This document shows, piece after piece, positions 45,708 to 55,364 of a stretch of DNA of 64,000 nt. The notes below the pieces were generated by a model. It ran no database searches. It had not been told where the DNA came from and saw nothing but the letters and a program-made list of their open reading frames with translations. Origin of the DNA: Hydrogenophaga sp. NFH-34 (GTDB taxonomy: Bacteria > Pseudomonadota > Gammaproteobacteria > Burkholderiales > Burkholderiaceae_C). Both the position numbers and the translations under genes were made by a program. The number at the start of each line of letters is the position of its first letter. The stretch's first letter is position 1. Location of the stretch: positions 62,001 to 126,000 of the forward strand of contig NZ_JACBGE010000007.1 of the NCBI RefSeq assembly GCF_021401345.1, given 5' to 3'.

Positions 45708-46398
45708 ACTCCTGCCCCAGTCCCAAACGCTGAATCAATTCCTGGATCGCGGCGCTCACAACCGTCTTGATATCGTTTTCCACCACAGGCTCCAGCTCCG
45801 GTTTCAACGTCGCTCCTTTGTCCAAGGCGGCTTTGCCGTGTGTTTTGTCAACGATCATCTTCAGCGAGGTTTCGGTGACCAATGCGATCTGGCGGCCCGT
45901 TTTGGTTTCGAACAAACCGGCTTCCAGCGAGGCGTAGGCTGCTGAGTAAGGCGGCAACCCAAACGCGGAACGCTGGCGCACGCCGATTCCCTTGAGAGGG
46001 ACTTCATTCAAAGGAACGAAGTCACCACCGACTGAAGGTGAAATCACCACAACCAGGTCAGCCACCTGCGCGGCAGGATGCTTCAACACATCTTCCTTGG
46101 TGAGCCCGTCGAGCTCCAATGCCTTGACGGTTGTGAAACGGCCTCCCTTGCTCAAAGTCGTTTCAGCATTTTTCAATGCCAGGGACGCCAGTTGCCAATC
46201 AGGGCGCTTCAGCGTGGATGAGTCGTTGTTGAAGGCCGTTGTCCCTATCCAGGAAAGCCGAATGGTCGAATCCAGCGTGGCAGCAATGGCCAACGACTTT
46301 CCGTCTGTCGCCGCCTGTACGGCAGCTTTGTCGACAGATGCGCAGCCCCACAAGCCCGTGGCTGTCAATGCAACGAAAAAGTAGCGGAAAAATTTCAT
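45706..46398 (-). CDS. Hypothetical lipoprotein (lower-GC gene)
   Basis: The 230-residue precursor has a lipoprotein signal ending GLWGCAS, with Cys19. The mature part begins KAAVQAATDGKSLAIAATLDS and contains ADLVVVISPSVGGDFVP and GRQIALVTETSLKMIV. I do not recognise a family. The gene is visibly less GC-rich than its neighbours, at both wobble and other positions, consistent with later acquisition. It converges with the acyltransferase gene, and its promoter side borders a gene-poor, AT-richer gap. Confidence 0.7.
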   Translation of the reverse strand: MKFFRYFFVALTATGLWGCASVDKAAVQAATDGKSLAIAATLDSTIRLSWIGTTAFNNDSSTLKRPDWQLASLALKNAETTLSKGGRFTTVKALELDGLTKEDVLKHPAAQVADLVVVISPSVGGDFVPLNEVPLKGIGVRQRSAFGLPPYSAAYASLEAGLFETKTGRQIALVTETSLKMIVDKTHGKAALDKGATLKPELEPVVENDIKTVVSAAIQELIQRLGLGQE

Positions 46399-46813
46399 GG
46401 AACTCCTCGGGTAATTTTTTGAATGACCGGCGCATTATCCAGGGCCAGCTATCGATTGTTGCCACTCCTTCGCAGAATTGAATGGGGCTGGAATTCATGC
46501 CCTACCAAGTGGCGCAGAGGTTCTGGATCTCGGTGCATTGCTGGGCAGTGAAGGGTTCCATGCCAGTGCCCTGAGTTGTTGCCTCGTGCCCCCCTGTTTG
46601 GCTTGCTGGATCGCACGGCAGGTGGTCTTCCGGTCTGCTGCGTGGGGCGTGCCAACCGGAAAACGACCGAGATCCGAAAACAGCCAGTGTGCGAGGGTAT
46701 CGAAATTCGATGCTGGTGGTTATCGAAACCTGTTCTGGTGGATGAAAGTGCGCCGGTTCGCCGTGAGGGTTGCCACCATCCGCCCCATGTTCAACAACCC
46801 ACCGAGGTTTCAC
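46399..46813. other. Gene-poor, lower-GC gap
   Basis: About 415 bases with no convincing gene. The left part contains AT-rich stretches (GGTAATTTTTTGAATG) that should hold the lipoprotein promoter. The rest has only short open frames with neither family similarity nor a ribosome site. Base composition stays below the window average to about 46760. It may be a remnant of an acquired or decayed segment. Confidence 0.45.
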
Positions 46814-47284
46814 ATGGTCAGCGGCTCCCGTTCCCCCCTCATCGTGATGCGCGACACCCGCGCCTGGCAGTTTCAGGTCTGGGCCTCGTTCGGGCTCGCG
46901 GTCTTTCTCTGTGCCATCGGCCTGGCGTGGCTGCCCGGTCAGGCGCTGGACCGGGCGTTCATGGTGATGGGGTATGTGTTCTGCCTTTCGACCGCGTTCG
47001 TGCTGTCCAAGGCGGTGCGCGACCAGCAGACCGCGCAGCGGGCGGGAGAGGCCGAGACGCCGATGTGGCGCTTCGTGGTCTGGGGTGGCTTCGGTGTCGC
47101 GATGGGGCTGACGGCCTGGGGTTTGCTCCGCATGCAGATCAACGAGACCTACAAGGCCTATCTGGGCGTGAGCTGGCTGTACCTGGTGACGTCGGCGTTC
47201 ACGCTGGCCAAAACATTGCGCGACCGGCATGAGGCGGACCTGATGGGCCGTGCTCGCGATCGCTTCCCCACGCAGGAGCAATGA
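46814..47284 (+). CDS. YiaA/YiaB family inner membrane protein
   Basis: The 156-residue protein has four membrane helices arranged as two similar halves (DTRAWQFQVWASFGLAVFL/SKAVRDQQ, and WRFVVWGGFGVAMGLTAWG/AKTLRDRHEAD), the YiaAB two-helix duplication. Function unknown; in enterobacteria YiaA is linked to stress. The ATG at 46814 follows a GAGG. The stop is 1 base from the start of the next gene, so they form an operon. Confidence 0.8.
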   Translation: MVSGSRSPLIVMRDTRAWQFQVWASFGLAVFLCAIGLAWLPGQALDRAFMVMGYVFCLSTAFVLSKAVRDQQTAQRAGEAETPMWRFVVWGGFGVAMGLTAWGLLRMQINETYKAYLGVSWLYLVTSAFTLAKTLRDRHEADLMGRARDRFPTQEQ

Positions 47285-47285
47285 C

Positions 47286-47744
47286 ATGAACGCTGTTTTT
47301 CTGAAGAAGCTGTGTGTGGCGGGCTGTCTGGCCGCTGTCTTGGTGGCGGCGCCGGTGCGGGCGCAGAGCGAGGCTTCACTGGCGCTGTCGGCCCTGCCGG
47401 TGGCGTCGGTGGTGGGGGCGGGGGCTTCGGCCGCAGGCGGTGCTGCTGCGCTGAGCACGGTGCCGGCAGCGCTGACGCTCAGCGGCGCGGTGCTGGTGGT
47501 GAAGGCGGTGGACGTGTCGGCGCGCGGCACGGTTATCGTGCTGGAGCGCGTGTCCGATGGTGCGCGCACCAGTGTGGAAGTGACCGGGCATGCGGCTTCG
47601 GGCGTGGGGGCCAGTGTGGGCACGGCGGTCGCGGTGAGCGTGATCGGTGCGGGGGTGGTGCTTTCGGCGGCGGGGGAGGTGCTGTGCTTCATCCCGAACG
47701 CGCTGGGCCGTGCGTTGCTGCACAACGAGAAGATCACCAATTGA
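47286..47744 (+). CDS. Secreted hypothetical protein (Ala/Val/Gly-rich)
   Basis: The 152-residue precursor has a Sec signal ending VRA-QS. The mature part has alternating small hydrophobic stretches, a central strand (GAVLVVKAVDVSARGTVIVLERV) and a C-terminal hydrophobic region (GTAVAVSVIGAGVVLSAAGEVLCFIP). I do not recognise it. It lies between YiaAB and the frameshifted DUF2145 gene, all in one direction, and is probably an envelope protein made with them. Confidence 0.6.
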   Translation: MNAVFLKKLCVAGCLAAVLVAAPVRAQSEASLALSALPVASVVGAGASAAGGAAALSTVPAALTLSGAVLVVKAVDVSARGTVIVLERVSDGARTSVEVTGHAASGVGASVGTAVAVSVIGAGVVLSAAGEVLCFIPNALGRALLHNEKITN

Positions 47745-47844
47745 ACCCGCAACACGCTTTCCGCTTTTCCTGGGGCGACACCAGCGGCCTGGCTCTCCCG
47801 TTCTGTGGTGTCTGCTGGACGGGCCATTTCACACGAGAGGCATC

Positions 47845-48641
47845 ATGAAAACCCAATGGCATTGGGGGTTGGCGCTACTTTGCGCATGCGCCGCCACCGC
47901 AGCGCATGCCGGCCGTTCCTGCGAGGCGCGTCCGTTGACGTCACAGGCACTGGCGCAAGGCCTGGAACTGGCGCATCGCACCGCCGAGGCCTTGGACGCC
48001 GAGTTCGCGCGCAGCGGCGCGCGGGTGGTGGTGCTGGGCCGGGCGGGGCAGGACCTGTCAAAGTACCAGCTGCGCTGGTCGCCCTGGGCTGGGCCTACAA
48101 GACGACCGAAGGGCCGTGGCGCGTGCTGCACAAGCTCAACCAGTGCGGCACGGGCCACGGGGCGCTGTACCGCCAGGGCCTGGGGGAGTTTTTCCTGGAC
48201 GACTTGTGGCGTCACGAGGCGGTGTGGTCGGTGCCGGCGCCGTCGCTGCAGGCACCGCTGTACACCGTGCTGACCGACCCCGCGCGCAGCGTGCGGCTGA
48301 ACGAGCGGGCCTACAACATGGTGGCCTACCCCTGGGGCACGCGCTACCAGCAGTCCAACCAGTGGGCGCTGGAGACCTTGGCGTTGGCGGCCGACCCGGG
48401 CGTGACCACACGGCCGCAGGCACAGGCCTGGCTGGGGTTCAAGGGCTACCAGCCGAGCACGCTGCGGCTGGGCCCGATGACGCGCCTGGGCGCCAGCAGC
48501 ACGTCGGCGCACATCCGCTTCGACGATCACCCGAACGCCAAGCGGTTCTCCGACCGCATTGAAACGGTGACGGTCGATTCCGTGCTCGACTGGATGGTCC
48601 GCACCGGGTTGGGTTCAGCGCCGCAGCAACTGGTTCTGTGA
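47845..48641 (+). pseudogene. DUF2145 family protein, broken by a one-base frameshift
   Basis: The ATG at 47845 opens MKTQWHWGLALLC, a signal peptide ending AHA-GR. It continues through SRS-type DUF2145 sequence to GQDLSKYQLRWS at about 48079. The frame then changes: LGWAYKTTEGPWRVLHKLNQCG, EFFLDDLWRHEAVW and FDDHPNAKRFSDRIETVTVDS, all family-like, lie in the frame one base earlier. Loss of one base at about 48081-48083 (TGGTCGCCCTGG, expected TGGTCGCACCTGG) restores the family pattern. Either the gene is inactive or there is a sequencing error. Its predecessor is the secreted Ala/Val-rich protein. Confidence 0.8.
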
Positions 48642-48722
48642 AGCCGTCGCAGGGCGTGCGGGAGAATGGGCGCGCGGCGACGTATCGTCGTGGGCATTCC
48701 ATGAAGAAAGAGGGAAGTTGAC

Positions 48723-49799
48723 ATGAGCAACGCTTTGCGTTTGTCGGAAAAGTGGTTCCGCCGTGGCCTGTGGCTGGTGGCGTTTCTGTTCGCGTGGTTT
48801 CTCACCGGCTTGGGCAGCACCATCGTGGGCGATCTGCCGCAGGTGGAGCAGCAACGCTCGCTGGAAGACTTCATGGACGCGTCGCGCACAGCGGCCCTGC
48901 GCCAGACGCTGAAGTCCACGGAGCAGGCGGCGGAGGACGCGCAGGCCGCGCTGGAGCAGGCGCAACTGAAGTTGCAGACCGCCAGGGCCGACAACCGCGC
49001 GGCGCGCGAGACCTTCGACAACTGGCTGGCCACGCGCCGTGCCACGCAGCGGCCCGAGCAGGATGACGAACTGCTGCAGCGCACGCGCGAACTGGACGGT
49101 CTGCGCCAGGCCGAGCGCGACGCGCTCGCGGCGGTGCAGCGACAGCAGCAGGCCGCGCTGGACGCCAGCCAGGCCAGCCAGCGGGCGCAGGCCGAGCTGG
49201 GCCGTCTGCAGGGCGCGGCCCGCGAGGCCTACCGGTCGGCCCAGCGCGCCCAGGAACTGCGCGTGTTCGGCTACCGCCTGGCGCTCACGCTGCCGCTGCT
49301 GGTGGTGGCGGGCTGGTTGTTCAAGAAGCACCGGCAGGGCGCATCGTGGCCGTTCGTGTGGGGTTTCATCTTCTTCGCGCTGTTCGCCTTCTTCGTCGAA
49401 CTGGTGCCCTATCTGCCGAGCTACGGTGGCTACGTGCGCTACATCGTCGGCATCGTGCTCACGGTGATCGGTGGTCGCTACGCCATCCAGGCGCTGCAAC
49501 GTTATCTGGAGCGGCAGAAGCAGGCCGAAGCCCAACCCGACAACCAGCGCCGCAAGGAGCTGGACTACGACCTGGCGCAGGCCCGGCTGGCCAAGAACGT
49601 GTGCCCGGGTTGCGAACGTGCGGTCGATCTGAAGGACGGCAAGACCGATTTCTGCCCGCATTGCGGCCTGTGCCTGTTCGACCGCTGCGGCCATTGCAGC
49701 ACCCGCAAGAGTGCGTTTGCGCGCTACTGTTTTGCGTGCGGCACAGCGGCTGTGCCCGCGGGGCGGGCGGAGGACGCGCCTGCACAAACAGCGACCTGA
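48723..49799 (+). CDS. Membrane protein with coiled coil and C-terminal zinc ribbons
   Basis: The 358-residue protein has one N-terminal membrane helix (about 15-35), a long coiled coil (about 45-175), a cluster of membrane helices (about 180-265) and two zinc ribbons at the C terminus (CPGCERAVDLKDGKTDFCPHCG, then CGHCSTRKSAF...CFACG). Similar genes are sometimes mislabelled serine endopeptidase, which the sequence does not support. No catalytic triad is apparent. A role in envelope assembly or sensing is possible; I cannot assign one. Confidence 0.72.
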   Translation: MSNALRLSEKWFRRGLWLVAFLFAWFLTGLGSTIVGDLPQVEQQRSLEDFMDASRTAALRQTLKSTEQAAEDAQAALEQAQLKLQTARADNRAARETFDNWLATRRATQRPEQDDELLQRTRELDGLRQAERDALAAVQRQQQAALDASQASQRAQAELGRLQGAAREAYRSAQRAQELRVFGYRLALTLPLLVVAGWLFKKHRQGASWPFVWGFIFFALFAFFVELVPYLPSYGGYVRYIVGIVLTVIGGRYAIQALQRYLERQKQAEAQPDNQRRKELDYDLAQARLAKNVCPGCERAVDLKDGKTDFCPHCGLCLFDRCGHCSTRKSAFARYCFACGTAAVPAGRAEDAPAQTAT

Positions 49800-49888
49800 G
49801 TGGCCGGTTGAGCCGCCGTATGGGCGCATACTGCAGCCTTGTTTGACTTTTCCGGAAAGCCGGGTGCCCGTGGTACCTGCCCACCGCC

Positions 49889-50755
49889 ATGATCCGCCTT
49901 GATTTGCGCATCGAGTTGAACTACGACATCGATGCCTTCGGTGCGGACTTCATCTTCAACATCCATCCCGCGTTCACGCCGCAGCAGCGGGTGCTGAACG
50001 AGAACCTGTGGCTCAGCCAGGCGCTGACGCCCCTGTTGCAGACCGAGTCGCACAGCGGCAACCGGCTGCTGCGCCTGCGGGCCGGTCCGGGGCCGCTCCG
50101 GCTGGTCTACACCGCGCTGGTGGAAATCGAACACCACAGCGTGCCGCCGACGCAGTTGAACGAAATCCCGGTGGCGCAGTTGCCGGCTGACGTACTGCGC
50201 TACCTGTATCCCAGCCGCTATTGCCAGTCGGACCGGCTGGGCCGTCTGGCCCATCAGGCTTTCGGCTCGTTGTGGCAGGGCCATGACCGGGTGATGGCCG
50301 TGCAGCACTGGGTGCAGCGCCAGGTGACCTTCACGCCGAACACCACGAATGGCAATACGTCGGCGGTGGACACGCTCATCGAGCAGGTGGGTGTGTGCCG
50401 GGACTTTGCGCACCTGATGATTGCGCTGCTGCGCGCGCTCAACATTCCGGCGCGCATCGCCACCGGCACCGATTACGGGGCCGATCCGGCCCTGGGCCCG
50501 CCCGACTTCCACGCCTACGTCGAGGTCTATCTGGGCGGGCGCTGGTGCATCTTTGATCCGTCGGGGACGGGCATTCCCATGGGGTTCATGCGCATCGGCA
50601 CCGGCCGCGACGCCGCCGATGTGGCGTTCGCCACGATCTTCGGTGGCGTGAGGACCCAGGCGCCCATCATCAGCGCCGTGCCGTCTGCCGGCAGCCCGAT
50701 ACCGCAGCACAGCGCGTACGCGGTGTCCACCGACGCCGGGCTGGTGCGGGCCTGA
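49889..50755 (+). CDS. Transglutaminase-like family protein
   Basis: The 288-residue protein carries a transglutaminase core with the Cys-His-Asp set: GVCRDFAHLMIALLR (Cys), DFHAYVEVYLG (His) and WCIFDPSG (Asp). The N-terminal beta domain (LDLRIELNYDIDAFGADFIF) matches the bacterial family often found next to alpha-E and circularly permuted ATP-grasp genes, but those are not adjacent here. A protease-like or cross-linking role is possible. Confidence 0.88.
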   Translation: MIRLDLRIELNYDIDAFGADFIFNIHPAFTPQQRVLNENLWLSQALTPLLQTESHSGNRLLRLRAGPGPLRLVYTALVEIEHHSVPPTQLNEIPVAQLPADVLRYLYPSRYCQSDRLGRLAHQAFGSLWQGHDRVMAVQHWVQRQVTFTPNTTNGNTSAVDTLIEQVGVCRDFAHLMIALLRALNIPARIATGTDYGADPALGPPDFHAYVEVYLGGRWCIFDPSGTGIPMGFMRIGTGRDAADVAFATIFGGVRTQAPIISAVPSAGSPIPQHSAYAVSTDAGLVRA

Positions 50756-50782
50756 CCCACGGCCGCGGCCGCAGCGCGGCGG

Positions 50783-52761
<1,979 letters not shown>

Positions 52762-52768
52762 TCAAAGC

Positions 52769-52789
52769 GGCCCGGGGTGTGCCCGGGCC
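52769..52789. terminator. Hairpin between the PQQ-type dehydrogenase and tgt
   Basis: GGCCCGGGG-TGT-GCCCGGGCC forms a strong GC stem in the 71-base gap. It follows the dehydrogenase stop on the minus strand and precedes the tgt start. No clear T run follows, so its action may need Rho or be attenuating. Confidence 0.35.
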
Positions 52790-52820
52790 GGGCTTCGTCC
52801 TTTTCAGGGAACGAGCTCCG

Positions 52821-54071
52821 CTACCGGCGCTTTCCTTCCGGCGCCACCACCAGCACCGTGCGGTTGCGGTCCTCCACGATCCACAGCCGCCCCTGCCGGT
52901 CGACGGTGATGCCGGCCGGGTTGCCCAGTGGGCGCACGCCCCGCTGCACTGTCCAGCCGGCCACCTCGTTGCGGGCGGCGCCGGTGGGCTGGCCGTCGCG
53001 GTTGAGCGTGAAGCTGACGATCCGGTGCCCCTGGCTGCGGTAGCCGTGCCAGACGGCGAGCAGCCGGCCGCTCCAGGGTGTGGCGCGGTCCGGGTGGTCG
53101 GCGGGCGGCACCGTGAGCAGTTGCAGCGGTGCCACGTGCGCGGGCCAGGCCATGACCGGCGGCGTGTGGTCACTGGCGCGGCAGCGGGTGCGGCCTTCGT
53201 AGCCGCGCGCCACGACCGGGCGGCCGCGGGCGTCGCTCAGGCATTGGGGCCAGCCGTGGTCAGAGCCTGGTTTCAGTTCGTTGAGCTCTTCGGCGGGCAG
53301 CGTGGCATCGGTGTAGTCGACCGAGTTCTCGGCCTGCCACAGGCGCGGCCCTTTCGGGCCGGCGGTGAAGGCCAGGCCGAGCGAGTTGCGCAGGCCGGTG
53401 GCGTGGGGGCGCAGCGACTGCAGGGTGTGTTCCGGTCCGCCGAGCACGGCCTCGTACACCGCCGCGCGCGGTTGCGGGCCCTGTTTTTCCGGGCAGGGCA
53501 GGGGCTGCTGCTGGCGGTCGTCGCGGCAGGCGTCGGTGGCGGAGCCGAGGTTGATGAACAGGTGGCCGTCAGGGCCGAAGACGATTTCCTTGAGCGGGTG
53601 CGCGCCATCGGCGGGCAGGTCCGTGATGACGTCTTCGCGCTGCACGTTCAGCCCGACCGGGGTGCGCCAGATGGTGCCGGCCTCGCCCACGTAGACCTTG
53701 CCGTCGGGCCCGAGCGCCAGACCGTGCGGGCGGTCGAGCCGGGCGGCCAGGATGCGGGTGCGCGCCTCGTCGCCCGGGGTGTCGGGCAGGACCAGTTCCA
53801 GCAGGCGCCCACGGTGGGGCTCCCAGTTGCCCATGTCGGCGATCCAGAAGCGGCCGGGGGCCACTTCCAGAATGCGGCGGGGCATGGAAAGCCCTTGCGT
53901 GCCCGTGGCGACCAGGCCCGCGCACCAGCCGGCGGGTGTGGCCAGCGCGACGCGGGGGAAACCGGCGCATTGGCCCTGGGTCAGATAAGGCGCCTGGGCC
54001 AGGGCGCCCGCAGGCAGGAGGACGGCGCAGGCCAGGCCAAGGCGGCGAAGCCGTGCCCGGAAGCCGGTCAT
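52821..54071 (-). CDS. PQQ-dependent sugar dehydrogenase-like secreted protein
   Basis: The 416-residue precursor has a signal peptide ending ALA-QA and a six-bladed soluble glucose dehydrogenase/sorbosone dehydrogenase propeller (ARLDRPHGLALGPDGKVYVGEAG, HPLKEIVFGPDGHLFINLGS, PGSDHGWPQCL, VRPLGNPAGITVDRQGRLWIVED). Such enzymes oxidise sugars in the periplasm using PQQ and calcium. Cofactor use is inferred from the fold. An open frame extends upstream but has no similarity. Confidence 0.82.
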   Translation of the reverse strand: MTGFRARLRRLGLACAVLLPAGALAQAPYLTQGQCAGFPRVALATPAGWCAGLVATGTQGLSMPRRILEVAPGRFWIADMGNWEPHRGRLLELVLPDTPGDEARTRILAARLDRPHGLALGPDGKVYVGEAGTIWRTPVGLNVQREDVITDLPADGAHPLKEIVFGPDGHLFINLGSATDACRDDRQQQPLPCPEKQGPQPRAAVYEAVLGGPEHTLQSLRPHATGLRNSLGLAFTAGPKGPRLWQAENSVDYTDATLPAEELNELKPGSDHGWPQCLSDARGRPVVARGYEGRTRCRASDHTPPVMAWPAHVAPLQLLTVPPADHPDRATPWSGRLLAVWHGYRSQGHRIVSFTLNRDGQPTGAARNEVAGWTVQRGVRPLGNPAGITVDRQGRLWIVEDRNRTVLVVAPEGKRR

Positions 54072-54088
54072 CGCGGCCAGCGGGCGGC

Positions 54089-54238
54089 TCAGCGCCCGGG
54101 GATGGTGGTGCTCAGGCTGTCGTCGCTGCGTTCGTTCTGCGCCGCCAGCGGTTCGGAATGGTCCCAGCTCCAGGCCAGAAACAGGGCCAGCAGAAGGGAG
54201 AGCAGCACGGCGAGGCTGAGGCGAACGAGGATTTCCAT
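54089..54238 (-). CDS. Short single-pass membrane peptide (49 residues)
   Basis: The frame begins MEILVRLSLAVLLSLLLALFLAW, a single strong membrane helix, and continues with an acidic, serine-rich soluble end (SDDSLSTTIPGR). A GAGG-like site precedes the ATG by an adequate spacing. It lies 17 bases before the PQQ-type dehydrogenase on the same strand, so it may be co-translated. Small membrane proteins of this kind are plausible but unproven. Confidence 0.5.
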   Translation of the reverse strand: MEILVRLSLAVLLSLLLALFLAWSWDHSEPLAAQNERSDDSLSTTIPGR

Positions 54239-54320
54239 GGGGCGGGCGGGGGTGGTTCGGTGCGGGCATGGGCATTGTCCGTGCAGGCGGGCACGGCCCG
54301 CCGCAGCCGGTCGCATTTTT

Positions 54321-55256
54321 TCAGGTGATCGTGTCGGATTTCGCGACGGGGGTGGTGCCGAAGCAGCGGGCCATGACCGCGCGCAGCCACTGATGGCCGG
54401 GGTCGCGGTGCAGGTGGGCGTGCCAATACTGGGCGATCGTGCTGACCGGCAGCTTCAGCGACAGCGGGCGTGCCACCAGCGCGTGGGGCGCCGTCAGCCG
54501 CTCGGCCAGGCGCTCGGGCACGGTGGCGATCAGGTCGGTGCTGCCCAGCACGTGGCCCAGGGCCACGTAGTGCGGCACGGTCAGTTGCACCGTGCGGTGC
54601 ACGCCGAGGCGTTGCAGGGCTTCTTCGACCAGACCGTGCGCCGTGCCCGCCGACACCACGCGCACGTGCGCCGCTTGGCGGTACAGCGTGGCGGTCACCT
54701 GCGGGCGCACGGCCAGCGGGTGCGCCTGGCGCATCAGCGCCACGTAGCGCTGGCGGAACAGCGCCTGCTGGAAGTAGCCTGCCTGCAATGGCGGCAGCGA
54801 GCCCAGGGCGAGGTCTACGCGGCCGGTCGCCATGTCCTCGCGCAAGGTGGAGTCGGCCACGGTGACGGCGCGCAGGGTCACGCCGGGGGCCTCGTGCGCC
54901 AGGGTGTCCATCAGCACCGGCAGGAAGTAGATCTCGCCGACGTCGGTCATGGCCAGGGTGAAGCAGCGGTCGCTGTTTGCCGGGTCGAAGCTGGCGCGCA
55001 CGTTCAGCGCGCTTTGCAGCGTGTGCAGCGCCTGCGCCACCGGGGACGCCAGTTGCTGGGCATAAGGCGTGGGCACCATGCCGGCCGGGGTGCGCAGGAA
55101 CAGCTCGTCGCCCAGCAGGTCGCGCAAGCGGCGCAGGGCGTTGCTGACCGCCGGCTGGCTCAGCCCCAGCGACTCGGCCACGCGCGAGACCCGGCCGTCC
55201 TGCACCAGGCGGTCGAACACCAGCAGCAGGTTGAGATCCAGCTCGGTCAGCTTCAT
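54321..55256 (-). CDS. LysR-type regulator, NahR/NagR/DntR-like
   Basis: The 311-residue protein has the NahR-subfamily start (LTELDLNLLLVFDRLVQDG, SRVAESLGLSQPAVSNALRRLRDLLGDELFLRTPAGM) and a ligand domain of this group. NahR/NagR-type regulators sense salicylate or nitroaromatic compounds. It is divergent from the salicylate 5-hydroxylase-like operon. A perfect dyad lies 12 bases upstream of its ATG. Confidence 0.85.
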   Translation of the reverse strand: MKLTELDLNLLLVFDRLVQDGRVSRVAESLGLSQPAVSNALRRLRDLLGDELFLRTPAGMVPTPYAQQLASPVAQALHTLQSALNVRASFDPANSDRCFTLAMTDVGEIYFLPVLMDTLAHEAPGVTLRAVTVADSTLREDMATGRVDLALGSLPPLQAGYFQQALFRQRYVALMRQAHPLAVRPQVTATLYRQAAHVRVVSAGTAHGLVEEALQRLGVHRTVQLTVPHYVALGHVLGSTDLIATVPERLAERLTAPHALVARPLSLKLPVSTIAQYWHAHLHRDPGHQWLRAVMARCFGTTPVAKSDTIT

Positions 55257-55267
55257 GGCTCTTGCGT

Positions 55268-55282
55268 ATTCACGGGGTGAAT
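55268..55282. promoter_or_regulatory. LysR-type operator dyad upstream of the oxygenase operon
   Basis: The sequence ATTCAC-GGG-GTGAAT is a perfect palindrome with a 3-base centre, containing the T-N11-A pattern typical of LysR regulators. It lies in the 108-base gap between the NahR-like regulator and the oxygenase alpha gene. NagR/NahR sites known to me contain a related TTCA...TGAT or ATTCACGC element. The position suggests autoregulation and activation of the operon. Confidence 0.6.
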
Positions 55283-55364
55283 AAAGGGTATCACGCCAAT
55301 TCCCTTGCCGGATGGCCGGGTTGCCCCGATCATGCGGGCCACAAGAACACCCACGGAGACAAGC

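Noticed and set aside
47805-48641. The downstream half of DUF2145 as an independent gene starting at 47805
   Set aside because: Its first 90 codons are out-of-frame sequence of the true signal peptide region; only the part after about 48080 is family-like.
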